DNA of 64,000 nt from Candidatus Tepidiaquacellales bacterium UBA2330 (GCA_002344965.1 DDUU01000057.1:1-64000), one strand, 5' to 3'. Shown: positions 7,764 to 16,895, counted from the first letter of the stretch. Program-made: numbers and translations. Notes: a model not told the origin generated them from the sequence alone.

Positions 7764-9152
7764 TTAAATTCCATTTATAACTTTATCCAGAATTGCTAAT
7801 CCTTTATCAATATCTTCCTTGCGGATGTTTACCGGGGGTCTGAATCTCACTGATTTTTCACCTGAACCGAGAAGTATAAGTTCGTTGTCAAAAGCCCTGC
7901 TTCTAATCTCATCTCTCATTTTTCCGTTTGCGGCGTCAAATGCGCAGAATAGTCCGAGTCCTCTGCCGTTGCTTATTTTACCCGAATATTTTTCAGCAAG
8001 TCCGGTAATGCCATTCTGTAAATGTTCACCCATTACTTTACAATTTTCCACAAGATTTTCTTCACTGATGATCTCAAGTATTTTAGTAAATCTTTTCATG
8101 TCAGTCATATTTCCTCCCCAGGTAGAATTAATTCTGCTCGGCATTCTGAAAACATTTTCTTCAATTTCGTCAATTCTGCCTGTGCAAAGTACTCCGCAAA
8201 CCTGTGTTTTCTTTCCGAATGAAATAAGATCCGGCTGCACATAATGCATGTGTGCCCACATTTTTCCTGTTAGCGCGATACCGGTCTGCACCTCATCAAA
8301 GATCAGCATCATCTCGTTTTCATCGCAGAGCTCCCGGAGTTTTATAAAAAATTCCTTTCTGAAATGATTGTCTCCGCCTTCGCCCTGAATCGGTTCGAGA
8401 ATAATTGCTGCTATATCATCTTTATTTTCTGCAAGAGCTGTCTTTATCTGACTTACAGCTTTATCCTCTGCAGCTATTACGTTAGCAAGGTTTTCTTCAT
8501 TTAACGGAAATGTAATCTTTGGATTATCAATTCTTGGCCATTTAAATTTCGGATAGTATAGTATTTTAGTCGGATCAGTATTTGTCAGGGACATAGTATA
8601 TCCGCTTCTGCCGTGAAAAGCTTCCCTGAAATGAATTATCTGATGACCTTTTTCTTCAGTATAACCTTTCTTAAAATTCTTTCTTACTTTCCAGTCTATT
8701 GCGGCTTTGAGAGCATTCTCAACAGCCAGAGCGCCGCCTTCTATAAAGAATGAAAACTTGAAATATTCCGGTACAGCGTATTTAAAAAACGTGCTGACAA
8801 ATTCCGCCTGAGTTTCGGTATAAATATCCGACAGGGAAGGCTTGTTAACTGCAACCTTACCTATTTCATTTATAAATTTTTCATTATTTAATTTTGGATG
8901 ATTCATTCCAAGAGGATTTGAAGCAACGTAAGTAAAGAAATCCAGATAATTTTTTCCGTGTTTCGAATCATAAAGATATGCGCCTCCGGATTTTTCGAGA
9001 TCTATAGTGATATCAAATCCGTCCACAAGCATATGCTTCTTAAGTTCTGTCTGCACATTTTCAGGAGAGATCGAAACAGATTTATGTTTTCCGTTTTCGT
9101 GAATTACTTTTGAAGTATCCGTCAGGATTTTATTTTCTGTTAAATTTGTCAT
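7764..9152 (-). CDS. lat: L-lysine 6-aminotransferase
   Basis: PLP-dependent class III aminotransferase that moves the epsilon-amino group of lysine to 2-oxoglutarate, giving the semialdehyde that cyclises to piperideine-6-carboxylate, a lysine catabolism step. The N-terminal block ENVQTELKKHMLVDGFD, the LEPIQGEGGD loop, the FDEVQTG motif and the PLP-lysine region SFGKKTQVCGV (Lys314/315) all fit LAT rather than ornithine or GABA aminotransferases. At 462 aa the length is typical. No other lysine pathway gene is adjacent. It is upstream of fur on the same strand, but the palindrome between them suggests separate control. Confidence 0.9.
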   Translation of the reverse strand: MTNLTENKILTDTSKVIHENGKHKSVSISPENVQTELKKHMLVDGFDITIDLEKSGGAYLYDSKHGKNYLDFFTYVASNPLGMNHPKLNNEKFINEIGKVAVNKPSLSDIYTETQAEFVSTFFKYAVPEYFKFSFFIEGGALAVENALKAAIDWKVRKNFKKGYTEEKGHQIIHFREAFHGRSGYTMSLTNTDPTKILYYPKFKWPRIDNPKITFPLNEENLANVIAAEDKAVSQIKTALAENKDDIAAIILEPIQGEGGDNHFRKEFFIKLRELCDENEMMLIFDEVQTGIALTGKMWAHMHYVQPDLISFGKKTQVCGVLCTGRIDEIEENVFRMPSRINSTWGGNMTDMKRFTKILEIISEENLVENCKVMGEHLQNGITGLAEKYSGKISNGRGLGLFCAFDAANGKMRDEIRSRAFDNELILLGSGEKSVRFRPPVNIRKEDIDKGLAILDKVINGI

Positions 9153-9219
9153 AGTAGTCTGCTGTTTTAAAGTTTTATAATTTGTTAGTTAGTTTTATTT
9201 TACGCTAATGTATAAGTTT

Positions 9220-10215
9220 TTAAATTATACTTCCCATTATTACGGGTTCCTCTCCTTTTCTAATCAGAAATTTCATAAAATCTTTTACTGTATTTTTTGA
9301 TACAATAAAAATCAATCCTATACCGAGATTAAAAGTTTTTCTCATATCAGCTTCTGATACGTTACCTTTTTTTTGTATAATTTCAAAAATCTCCGGTCTT
9401 TCCCATGAATCCCAGTCTACGCTGATACTGAGTTTTTTCGGAACAACGCGCTTAGTATTACCGATTATGCCGCCTCCTGTAATGTGAGATATTGAATTGA
9501 TCTTAAATTTTTTCAGAGAACTCTGAATAATGTCAAGATAAGATCTGTGCACTTTCAGCAGCTCACTTCCCAGATCTGATTTTAGTCCGGGAAATTTTTT
9601 CTTAAGCTCTTTCTTTGAATTAAATATTTTTCTGACAAGTGAAAATCCGTTTGTATGGAGACCGTTTGAACTTAAACCTATGAGTACATTTCCCTTTTTT
9701 ACATTTGAAGAATTTACAATATCTTTCTTCGAAACAATTCCCGTAATGGAACCGGCAAGATCAAAATCATTACCGTGATACACTCCGGGCATTTCAGCAG
9801 TCTCTCCGCCTATAAGCGAGCATTTATTATTTATGCATCCTCTGACAATTCCTTTTACTACTTCTGAAGCTTCTTCGCTGTTCAGTTTTCCGGTCGCATA
9901 GTAATCAAGAAAATACATCGGAACTGCACCGCAAACTGCAATATCATTAACACAATGATTCACCAGATCTTCGCCGATTGTATCATACTTTTTCACGGCT
10001 GCTGCGATTTTCAGTTTTGTGCCTACACCGTCAACACTCGAAACAAAAACAGGACTTGAATACTTTTTTAAATTCACTTCATAAAAAGCTCCGAAATTTC
10101 CTATTCCTTTAAGAACTTCTTTTGTAAATGTTTTAGTGACGTGAGGTTTTATTTTTTCGACGAATCTGTCGGCTTCTGAGATATTAACACCGGAAGACTT
10201 ATAACTTAATTTCAC
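9220..10215 (-). CDS. purM: phosphoribosylformylglycinamidine cyclo-ligase
   Basis: AIR synthetase, fifth step of purine synthesis, ATP-dependent ring closure of FGAM. N-terminal ATP-grasp-like PurM fold residues are visible as SSVDGVGTKLK, GEDLVNHCVNDI and GGETAEMPGVY, with LSSNGLHTNGFSLVRK in the C-terminal half. At 331 aa it is slightly shorter than the E. coli enzyme (about 345). Start is GTG. The gene stands alone: no other pur gene is next to it in this window. It is divergent from the sulfotransferase-like gene, with a palindrome in the shared 195-base gap. Confidence 0.96.
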   Translation of the reverse strand: MKLSYKSSGVNISEADRFVEKIKPHVTKTFTKEVLKGIGNFGAFYEVNLKKYSSPVFVSSVDGVGTKLKIAAAVKKYDTIGEDLVNHCVNDIAVCGAVPMYFLDYYATGKLNSEEASEVVKGIVRGCINNKCSLIGGETAEMPGVYHGNDFDLAGSITGIVSKKDIVNSSNVKKGNVLIGLSSNGLHTNGFSLVRKIFNSKKELKKKFPGLKSDLGSELLKVHRSYLDIIQSSLKKFKINSISHITGGGIIGNTKRVVPKKLSISVDWDSWERPEIFEIIQKKGNVSEADMRKTFNLGIGLIFIVSKNTVKDFMKFLIRKGEEPVIMGSII

Positions 10216-10269
10216 TTTTCAAAATACCCAAACTAACCTTGTATTTCAATGAATTATAAATTTTAAAAC

Positions 10270-10294
10270 CTGTGTTTAAAGTGTTTAAACACAG
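10270..10294. repeat. perfect 11-bp inverted repeat in divergent promoter region
   Basis: CTGTGTTTAAA, spacer GTG, TTTAAACACAG. It lies between purM (minus) and the sulfotransferase-like gene (plus). No T-run follows on either side, so an operator or cruciform is more likely than a terminator. The regulator is unknown. Confidence 0.5.
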
Positions 10295-10410
10295 AACTGT
10301 AAAAATATTTTCAAAAAAATATTGGTATTTCTTAAAGGATGGTTACATGGAATACGGAATTGAAAATTCAAATATGTATCTATAATTTGAAGTCAGTTTA
10401 TCTTTAAAAT

Positions 10411-11130
10411 ATGAAGCGAATTTGTCTGTGGTCAAGTCCGAGAAATATTTCAACCGCACTTATGTATTCATTTGCTCAGCGGGATGATACAACAGTTTTT
10501 GATGAACCGCTTTATGCGCATTATCTCAGACTGTCAGGCTATGACCATCCCGGCAGGCAGGAAATTATTGACAGCATGGATCCCGACGGCGAAAATGTAA
10601 TAAGTAATATAATTCTCGGAAAGCATACTAATGAAGTCCTTTTTTTTAAACAAATGACTCATCACTTTATCGGATTGAAAGAAGATTTTTTAAACGAGGT
10701 AATTAATGTATTTCTGATCAGAGATCCTAAAGATCTTATCATTTCATTTTCGAAAGTAATTGCTGATGTTAATATGGAAAGGATTGGAGTAAAAAAACAG
10801 TACGAACTTTTTCAGAAACTGATTTTGATGAAACAGGATCCTCCGGTTATAGACTCAGGTGAAATTTTAAAAAACCCGGAAAAAGTACTTACAGAACTTT
10901 GCGGAAAAATTGGCATTCCTTTTGACAGAAAAATGCTTAAGTGGAAACCCGGTCCTATACCTGAGGACGGTATCTGGGCAAAGTACTGGTATAAGAATGT
11001 ACACAGTTCAACAGGTTTTTCAAAGTTTGAATCAAATGATTCTCAGCTCCCTGAAGAATTTATTCCGCTTTATAATGAGTGCATGTTCTACTATAATGAA
11101 TTAAAAGAATTTTCAATTAAAGCTTATTAA
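10411..11130 (+). CDS. sulfotransferase-like P-loop protein
   Basis: A 239-aa soluble protein with the PAPS-binding sulfotransferase pattern: N-terminal 5'-phosphosulfate loop WSSPRNISTALM (residues 7-18) and a 3'-phosphate segment FLIRDPKDLIISFSK (about 102-116). The PLY AHYL region after DEP matches a bacterial group found beside or fused to class IV aminotransferases. The next gene, only 2 bases downstream, is exactly such an aminotransferase, so the two probably act on the same small molecule. The substrate is unknown, and a true sulfotransfer activity is an inference from the fold. Confidence 0.75.
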   Translation: MKRICLWSSPRNISTALMYSFAQRDDTTVFDEPLYAHYLRLSGYDHPGRQEIIDSMDPDGENVISNIILGKHTNEVLFFKQMTHHFIGLKEDFLNEVINVFLIRDPKDLIISFSKVIADVNMERIGVKKQYELFQKLILMKQDPPVIDSGEILKNPEKVLTELCGKIGIPFDRKMLKWKPGPIPEDGIWAKYWYKNVHSSTGFSKFESNDSQLPEEFIPLYNECMFYYNELKEFSIKAY

Positions 11131-11132
11131 TT

Positions 11133-12035
11133 ATGCTGCAGAAATTTGACGAAAGAAACAGTAAAATTAAAGTATTCATTGGTGACAGATTATATGAAAG
11201 ACAGAATGCAAAAGTCTCGGTGTTTGACAGTTCTGTGCAGGGAGGAGATGCAGTTTGGGAAGGTCTTAGAATATATAGCGGAAAAATTTTCTGCTTTGAC
11301 AGGCATGTCCGAAGACTTCAGGAATCCGCAAAGACTCTGTGTTTTGAAAATATACCCGGTTTTGATTTCATAAAAAATGCTGTTATGGAAACTCTCAAAG
11401 CGAACGGAATGAATAATGACGCGCATATACGACTTACACTTACACGAGGGGAGAAAATCACTTCCGGAATGGATCCGCGGCTTAACACAAAAGGTCCGTG
11501 CCTGATAGTGCTGGCTGAATGGAAAAAACCTGTATATGACAGTGAGTCCGGAATTAAGCTTGTAACTTCACATATAAGAAGAAACTCTCCTCAGTATCTT
11601 GATTCAAAAATACATCACAATAATCTGATCAATAATATTCTTTCAAAGATTGAAGCTAATCTTTACGGGGCTGACGATGCCTTAATGCTTGACGGAAACG
11701 GATTTGTATCCGAGACAAATGCAACAAATGTATTTATGATTAAAAACGGAATACTGCATACACCTAATCCGGATTCATGTCTGCCGGGAATAACCCGCGG
11801 AATTGTACTGGAAATTATTACTGAGCTTAATCTGATATGTAAGGAAAGAAATATTTCCGTATCAGAATTTTATAATGCTGATGAAGTTTTTACTACCGGT
11901 ACGATGGGGGAGCTTACTTCTGTTTATGAAATTGACGGAAGAAAAATTATTAATAATTACGGTTCGAAAATTCTGCAAAAAATTATTGAAAAGTTTAGAA
12001 AAAGAACAAAAGAAGAAGGTGAAGTTATTATGTAA
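11133..12035 (+). CDS. class IV aminotransferase (BCAT/D-amino acid type)
   Basis: PLP enzyme of fold type IV, 300 aa. Visible are the QGGDAVWEGLRIYSGKIF substrate region, the PLP lysine in SKIHHNNLINNIL, the cofactor glutamate in GFVSETNATNVF, and the TPNPDSCLPGITRG loop. These fit the branched-chain aminotransferase, aminodeoxychorismate lyase and D-amino acid aminotransferase superfamily, without enough to choose a substrate. It is coupled to the sulfotransferase-like gene by a 2-base gap. An IlvE role is possible but the partner argues for a specialised function. It converges with corA. Confidence 0.8.
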   Translation: MLQKFDERNSKIKVFIGDRLYERQNAKVSVFDSSVQGGDAVWEGLRIYSGKIFCFDRHVRRLQESAKTLCFENIPGFDFIKNAVMETLKANGMNNDAHIRLTLTRGEKITSGMDPRLNTKGPCLIVLAEWKKPVYDSESGIKLVTSHIRRNSPQYLDSKIHHNNLINNILSKIEANLYGADDALMLDGNGFVSETNATNVFMIKNGILHTPNPDSCLPGITRGIVLEIITELNLICKERNISVSEFYNADEVFTTGTMGELTSVYEIDGRKIINNYGSKILQKIIEKFRKRTKEEGEVIM

Positions 12036-12050
12036 TAAATTGAATGAAAT

Positions 12051-13037
12051 TCATAACCATTTCTTATAGCGAAACCAGCCAAGCATTACAGTCGCTACTA
12101 TAATCATTAAAATAATACTGATATAAAATCCGAATTCACTCTGCAAAAAAGGGATTGTATGAAAATTCATACCGAATATCCCTGTTATTAATGTCAGAGG
12201 AAGCATAATTGTAGCTATGATAGTCAGGAATTTCATTACTTCGTTCATTTTATTATTTACAACTGAAAGATATGAATCCAGAATACCTGAAACATAATCG
12301 CGGTAAGACTCTGCGGTATCGGCAACTCTGACAAGATGATCATAAACATTTCTGTAATAAACTGATTCCTCAAGAGATATCAAATCTGTTTCTCTTCTTG
12401 ACAGCTTATAAAGTATTTCTTTCTGATATGACGATATTCTTCTGAGCTTGATAAGTTCTTTTTTAAGATTAAGAATGCTCAGCAGATTTCGGTTGCTCGG
12501 CATTTCCTTGAATATTCTTGATTCGACCGTATCGATCTCTGCTTCAATATGATCAAGCACAGGATAATATCTGTCAACGATCTCATCGAGTATGAGATTG
12601 AGAATGAAGTCAGGACCTTTTTTGAAAGCAGACTCTGAGATATAATTCTTTATATTTTTTGATATTGTATTTTCCCCTTTTTCATTATGAATTGTTACAA
12701 GAAAATTTTTCCCGAGGAAACAGCTTAAGGAAAATATACTGTATTTTTTTCCTGATTCATCAGCCTGAATTCCGTTGAACACAATGAAAAGATATTTTTC
12801 GAAATCGTCGATTTTAGGATGATGAACAGCATGGTCTCTGATATATTTATATGAATCTTCTATGGCAAGAGGATGAAACTGAAATGTATCTTTTAATAAC
12901 CTGCTGGTCTCTTCAGAAGTAACATCGTGAATATCAGTCCAGACAATATCCTGATTTTCATAATCCCATTTTGTTAATGTATCTCCGGAGATTGAAAAAA
13001 GACCTTTCTCTGAATTATAAACTGTTGTTGTTATCAT
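12051..13037 (-). CDS. corA: CorA-family magnesium/cobalt transporter
   Basis: Pentameric inner-membrane divalent cation channel. The 328-aa protein has a large N-terminal cytoplasmic domain rich in acidic residues, a long helix, then two C-terminal membrane helices with the signature GMNFHTIP between them (the family GMN), and a basic tail FRYKKWL. It starts at ATG inside the 3' end of rsmI (23-base overlap), so translation is probably coupled. Mg2+ is the usual substrate; Co2+ or Zn2+ transport cannot be excluded. Confidence 0.93.
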   Translation of the reverse strand: MITTTVYNSEKGLFSISGDTLTKWDYENQDIVWTDIHDVTSEETSRLLKDTFQFHPLAIEDSYKYIRDHAVHHPKIDDFEKYLFIVFNGIQADESGKKYSIFSLSCFLGKNFLVTIHNEKGENTISKNIKNYISESAFKKGPDFILNLILDEIVDRYYPVLDHIEAEIDTVESRIFKEMPSNRNLLSILNLKKELIKLRRISSYQKEILYKLSRRETDLISLEESVYYRNVYDHLVRVADTAESYRDYVSGILDSYLSVVNNKMNEVMKFLTIIATIMLPLTLITGIFGMNFHTIPFLQSEFGFYISIILMIIVATVMLGWFRYKKWL

Positions 13038-13737
13038 AATTATCTGAGAATTTTATTGTCTTTTCATAATGCTTATCTATAACAATTACGAACTCACCTT
13101 TAAGATTTTCTTCGCCGATTTCATTGAGTATTTCCGCTGCAGATCCCCTGAATTTTTTTTCACTTACCTGCGTGATATTAAAAGCCACAAATACTTTTCT
13201 CTCACCGAAAATATCGCGGATATCATTTAACACTGCTTTGAGTCTGTAAGGCGCGTCGAGAATAACACTAACGCGGTCAGATAAACAGAATTCTTTCATC
13301 TCCTTTTTACGGATCTCTGCTTTAGGCGAGAGAAACCCGTAGTAATAAAATCTGCTTATATCAAAACCGGATAATACTATTGATGATAAAAGAGAATTAG
13401 CTCCGCTCAGGAATTCTGTTTTAATTCCAGCTTCTATACATTTGTTTAAGATTAATTTTCCGGGATCGGAAAAAAGGGGAGTACCGCAATCCGATATTAT
13501 TGAAATATTTTTTCCGATGAGCAGTTCATTAAATATATCATCACTCGCTTCCGCTTCGTTATGTTCATTAAGTTCTTCAAGATCTTTTTTTATTTCAAAA
13601 AATCTTAAAAGTCTTGCGCCTTCTTTGAATTCTTCACAATAAATTATATCAGATTCTTCCAATGTTCTTAAAGCACGCAGACTCATATCTGAATAATCGC
13701 CGATAGGTGTAGAAACTAAATTTAATGTACCAAGCAT
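13015..13737 (-). CDS. rsmI: 16S rRNA (cytidine1402-2'-O)-methyltransferase
   Basis: SAM-dependent methyltransferase of the tetrapyrrole-methylase fold that 2'-O-methylates C1402 in the ribosomal decoding site. The N-terminus LGTLNLVSTPIGDYSDMS and the EEFKEGARLLRFF segment, the SDCGTPLFSDPG loop and the late EKKFRGSAAEIL are family features. I use the ATG at 13737; a TTG two codons upstream is less likely. Length about 240 aa is a little shorter than E. coli RsmI (286), which has an extra C-terminal domain. It lies between dut and corA on the same strand. Confidence 0.93.
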   Translation of the reverse strand: MLGTLNLVSTPIGDYSDMSLRALRTLEESDIIYCEEFKEGARLLRFFEIKKDLEELNEHNEAEASDDIFNELLIGKNISIISDCGTPLFSDPGKLILNKCIEAGIKTEFLSGANSLLSSIVLSGFDISRFYYYGFLSPKAEIRKKEMKEFCLSDRVSVILDAPYRLKAVLNDIRDIFGERKVFVAFNITQVSEKKFRGSAAEILNEIGEENLKGEFVIVIDKHYEKTIKFSDNYDNNNSL

Positions 13738-13761
13738 ATTCAATCTGAAAAAATGATTATT

Positions 13762-14205
13762 TTAATCGATGCCTGTGCTGCCGTATCCGCCGTCACCTCT
13801 TTCTGACAGGGAAATATTTTCAGCTTTGATAAGTTCACATTTTTCATGGGAAGAAATTACAAGCTGAGCTATTCGGTCACCTGAATTAATTTCAAAACTA
13901 CTTTTGCCGTGGTTAATCAGCAGCACCTTTATTTCACCCCGGTAATCGGAATCGATGGTTCCCGGTGAATTCAAAACTGTAATTCCGGATTTAAGGGCAA
14001 GTCCGCTTCTCGGTCTGACCTGCGCCTCAAAACCTTCAGGAATTTCCATTATTAAATTTGTCGGTACAATTGTATATTCTGATTTTGGTATAACAATTTT
14101 CTCATAAGATGAACAGCAAAGATCCATACCCGCCGAACCTGATGTTTTGTATTCGGGAATATATACAGGTCTGTGAGGATCAGCAATTTTAAAATAGATG
14201 ATCAA
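13762..14205 (-). CDS. dut: dUTP diphosphatase
   Basis: Trimeric dUTPase that hydrolyses dUTP to dUMP and keeps uracil out of DNA. At 147 aa it has the five motifs in order: SAGMDLCC, PRSGLALKSGI, NSPGTIDSDYRGEIKV, GDRIAQLVI and the C-terminal arm RGDGGYGSTGID. TTG start without SD; no ATG remains before motif 1 that would keep the first strand. It precedes rsmI by about 20 bases on the same strand. Confidence 0.97.
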   Translation of the reverse strand: MIIYFKIADPHRPVYIPEYKTSGSAGMDLCCSSYEKIVIPKSEYTIVPTNLIMEIPEGFEAQVRPRSGLALKSGITVLNSPGTIDSDYRGEIKVLLINHGKSSFEINSGDRIAQLVISSHEKCELIKAENISLSERGDGGYGSTGID

Positions 14206-14245
14206 TTATATTTTGAAATGTTTGTAAAATTTTACCTAATAAATT

Positions 14246-14641
14246 TTAAACGTCAAAATCACTTGAGCTAAGGACTCCAAGCATAAAAAGAAATGCAACT
14301 GCAACAATAGCAATTATTGAAAGAATTACATTTATTATTCCGAGCCACATTCCGATTGTTGCAAGTGTTTTTCCCGCTTCAGGCGATCTGCCTGCATTTA
14401 TTTCATTTAATTCTTTCTTACCGATGACCCAGGCAGGAATAGCGGCAAAAAGACCGCAGATTATATAAGATAATATTCCGAGTACTAATGCAAAAATCGC
14501 ATTTGAGCTTGCGCCTCCTCCTGTATTAGGTGAAGATGACGACGGCGGAACAGGCGGCTGAGGTGAAAATGAAGGCGGCGGAGGAGGAGGTGGAATATTT
14601 CCGCTTCCGGAATCCTGATAATAAAAAGAATAAGATTTCAT
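14246..14641 (-). CDS. DUF4190-type proline-rich membrane protein
   Basis: A 131-aa protein with a proline- and serine-rich N-terminal region (about 15-40, poly-Pro tracts) followed by two hydrophobic helices separated by GKKELNEINAGRSPEAGK. The helix-loop-helix with GL..IPAWVIGKKEL and IGMWLGIINVI is the DUF4190 pattern seen in many small envelope proteins. Function is not known. It sits between dut and tatD with gaps of 40 and 76 bases. Confidence 0.8.
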   Translation of the reverse strand: MKSYSFYYQDSGSGNIPPPPPPPSFSPQPPVPPSSSSPNTGGGASSNAIFALVLGILSYIICGLFAAIPAWVIGKKELNEINAGRSPEAGKTLATIGMWLGIINVILSIIAIVAVAFLFMLGVLSSSDFDV

Positions 14642-14717
14642 TTTTATTTTTTAAATTAATGAATTTATAGTTTTCAATTTGAGCAAATATAAATTATTAA
14701 GCGAATAATTTAAACAC

Positions 14718-15500
14718 TTAAAATTTTTTTTGAAAAAAAAGTTCTTGAGCGTTTAATGAGACAGTTTCCTTTAAATCATCGATTCCTGTTGAAGTAAATT
14801 CTGATATTTTTTCCAGAGTCTTCAGCATAAATGACGGTTCATTTTTTTTTCCTCTGTAAGGAACAGGCGGCAGAAAAGGCGAATCTGTCTCCGATAATAA
14901 TCTGTCAGGAGGAGTTTTCAATATCACTTCAGTGTTGCTGAAATTTTTATAAGTTATATTTCCGCAATATGATATAAACATATTTTCAATGTTCAGAATT
15001 TTATCCAGTTCAGTTTCATTTCCAGTAAAGCAATGAAATTGTCCTTTCAGATTTTTTCCTGAAAATGATTCTACAATTGATATTGCGTCAGAAGTTGAAT
15101 CTCTTGTGTGAATCACTACAGGCAAATTATGAGAAATTGCCATCTCAATCTGAAGACTGAAAAATTCTTTCTGCTCTTTTACAAAAGAAGTATCCCAGTA
15201 ATAGTCAAGACCGGTTTCGCCGACCGCCACTACCTTTTCATGTGTGAGAAGTTTTTCTATTTTATCAATATCATCAGGTTTGCTTTTTGAGACATCACCG
15301 GGATGAACGCCTAATGCAGCGTATATCATTTCATATTTTTCCGAAAGCTCTAATACTTTCAGTGAACTTGCAAGATCGACAGCCGGCACAATAATTCTTT
15401 CGATTCCGGTATCTTTAGCCCTGTTTAAGATCTCATCTAAAATATCAAGTATCTCAGGATAATAGAGATGCGCGTGTGTATCAGTCAGCATTGATTTCAT
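14718..15500 (-). CDS. tatD: TatD-family metal-dependent hydrolase (DNase)
   Basis: TIM-barrel hydrolase of the TatD family, reported as a 3'-5' exonuclease and D-aminoacyl-tRNA-like hydrolase in different species. Metal ligands are visible in TDTHAHLYY (His8/His10 region), AVGETGLDYYW, PVVIHTRDS, GQFHCFTG and the closing SETDSPFLPPVPYRGKKNEP. At 260 aa it is normal. An ATG three codons in (15491) would give MLTDTHAH and is an equally good start. It overlaps the upstream nucleoside phosphorylase gene by 20 bases. Confidence 0.95.
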   Translation of the reverse strand: MKSMLTDTHAHLYYPEILDILDEILNRAKDTGIERIIVPAVDLASSLKVLELSEKYEMIYAALGVHPGDVSKSKPDDIDKIEKLLTHEKVVAVGETGLDYYWDTSFVKEQKEFFSLQIEMAISHNLPVVIHTRDSTSDAISIVESFSGKNLKGQFHCFTGNETELDKILNIENMFISYCGNITYKNFSNTEVILKTPPDRLLSETDSPFLPPVPYRGKKNEPSFMLKTLEKISEFTSTGIDDLKETVSLNAQELFFQKKF

Positions 15501-16218
15501 TTGAGATTAATAAATCGGAATTCTCAATAACGGATAAGATCATTTCAGAAAAATTTCTATATGCGGATTTACCTGCTTCCAAAACTTCGGTGTGATCTGT
15601 AATACCGGTTGAATTTACTGACAATAAATTTGTAATGCATGAAATTGCAATCACCTTGATTCCTTTTTCCGAAGCGGACATAACTTCAGGTACTGTTGAC
15701 ATTCCTACGGCATCTATTCCGAACTTTGATAAAAAGTTTATTTCAGATTTCGTTTCATAATTCGGACCCGGCATACAGCAGTAAGAGCCTTTTCTTAATT
15801 TAATTTTTTTTCTTAATGAAATTTCAGTCAGAATTTCTGTTGTACTGTTTTCATAAAGCAGCAGATTTCCTTTTACAGAAAATCTTGCTTTCAAAAAATT
15901 CAGATGGGACGTGATCAGCATTAGATCAGAAACTTTGAAATTTTTATTTAATCCGCCGGCGGCATTTGAGATTATAAGTAATTTTACTCCGTTTCTGTAT
16001 GCAAAGTCAACAAATTCAAGTATCTTTCCCGGATTATATCCTTCATAATAATGTCTTCTTCCGGAAAAGAGAATAATTTCCTTTTCAAAAATAGTACCGG
16101 TCATAATTTTCATTTTATGAAAACTGTCTTCATCTGTAAAAATAGTTTTACAATTCATCAATTCTTTGGAAAATCCGCCGAGTCCTGAACCGAGAATGAT
16201 TCCGATTTTATAATTCAA
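15481..16218 (-). CDS. purine nucleoside phosphorylase
   Basis: Trimeric (class II) PNP that splits purine nucleosides with phosphate to the free base and ribose-1-phosphate. Family marks are GSGLGG near the N-terminus, LFSGRRHYYEGY, the SNAAGGLN loop, PGPNYETKSEINFL, and VGMSTVPEVMSASEKG, ending with HTEVLEAGK. At 245 aa it is shorter than the usual 270-280, mainly at the N-terminus. TTG start. It overlaps tatD. The product feeds the salvage reaction of Hpt elsewhere in the window. Confidence 0.93.
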   Translation of the reverse strand: MNYKIGIILGSGLGGFSKELMNCKTIFTDEDSFHKMKIMTGTIFEKEIILFSGRRHYYEGYNPGKILEFVDFAYRNGVKLLIISNAAGGLNKNFKVSDLMLITSHLNFLKARFSVKGNLLLYENSTTEILTEISLRKKIKLRKGSYCCMPGPNYETKSEINFLSKFGIDAVGMSTVPEVMSASEKGIKVIAISCITNLLSVNSTGITDHTEVLEAGKSAYRNFSEMILSVIENSDLLISNEINAD

Positions 16219-16318
16219 TTATCAAGAATGATTTAAAAATATTTTTTTCTGAAAAGCCTTTACGGAATAATAAGATCAAACTGAATATAATTTACAAAAA
16301 CGTCTTGATAAAATTAAT

Positions 16319-16333
16319 AACATAAGTTATGTT
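16319..16333. promoter_or_regulatory. 15-bp palindrome in divergent promoter region
   Basis: AACATAA, central G, TTATGTT: a perfect palindrome in the 169-base gap between the divergent nucleoside phosphorylase and TPR genes, about 55 bases before the TPR start. It has operator form, but in AT-rich DNA a chance origin is possible. Confidence 0.35.
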
Positions 16334-16387
16334 TGTGAAAAGAAACTTTTACGCAATTTTTACACTTTTGACTGTAAAAACAATATA

Positions 16388-16879
16388 ATGACAAAAGAAA
16401 ACAGCAATCCTCTGGAGAAATCCAGAATGTATCTTAAGAAGGCGAACGAACTTCAGATAAAGGGACAGTTTGAAGAAGCAATCCTAAATTATAAAATATC
16501 ACTTAACATATTTCCGACTGCAGAAGCCCATACTTTTTTAGGCTGGACATACAGCTTTGTAGGAGAGCTTGATAATGCAATCGAAGAATGCAAGAAAGCA
16601 ATTTCGCTGGATAAGGAATTCGGTAATCCATACAATGATATCGGTTCATATCTGATTCAGCAGGGAAAATTAGATGAAGCGCTGACCTGGCTTGAGCTGG
16701 CGCTGAAAGCAGAAAGATATGATAACAGGCATTTTACATATTTTAATATTGGTAAAGTGTATGAATCTAAAGGTTTATGGTTTGAAGCACTTGATGAATA
16801 CAAAAAAGCCATTGAAATTTCGCCTGATTATCTAATAGCAAAACAGTATCTTAACAAACTTCAGGGTTTATTAAATTAA
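16388..16879 (+). CDS. tetratricopeptide repeat protein
   Basis: A 163-aa cytoplasmic protein without signal peptide. Four TPR units can be read: AYs/ANELQIKGQFEEAILNYK, AHTFLGWTYSFVGELDNAI, GNPYNDIGSYLIQQGKLDEA and TYFNIGKVYESKGLWFEAL, each with the W/L-G-Y-A-F-A-P spacing. It would be a protein-protein scaffold; the partner is not known. It leads a plus-strand run with the following T9SS gene (16-base gap). Confidence 0.85.
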   Translation: MTKENSNPLEKSRMYLKKANELQIKGQFEEAILNYKISLNIFPTAEAHTFLGWTYSFVGELDNAIEECKKAISLDKEFGNPYNDIGSYLIQQGKLDEALTWLELALKAERYDNRHFTYFNIGKVYESKGLWFEALDEYKKAIEISPDYLIAKQYLNKLQGLLN

Positions 16880-16895
16880 ATATCAATAAAATATT

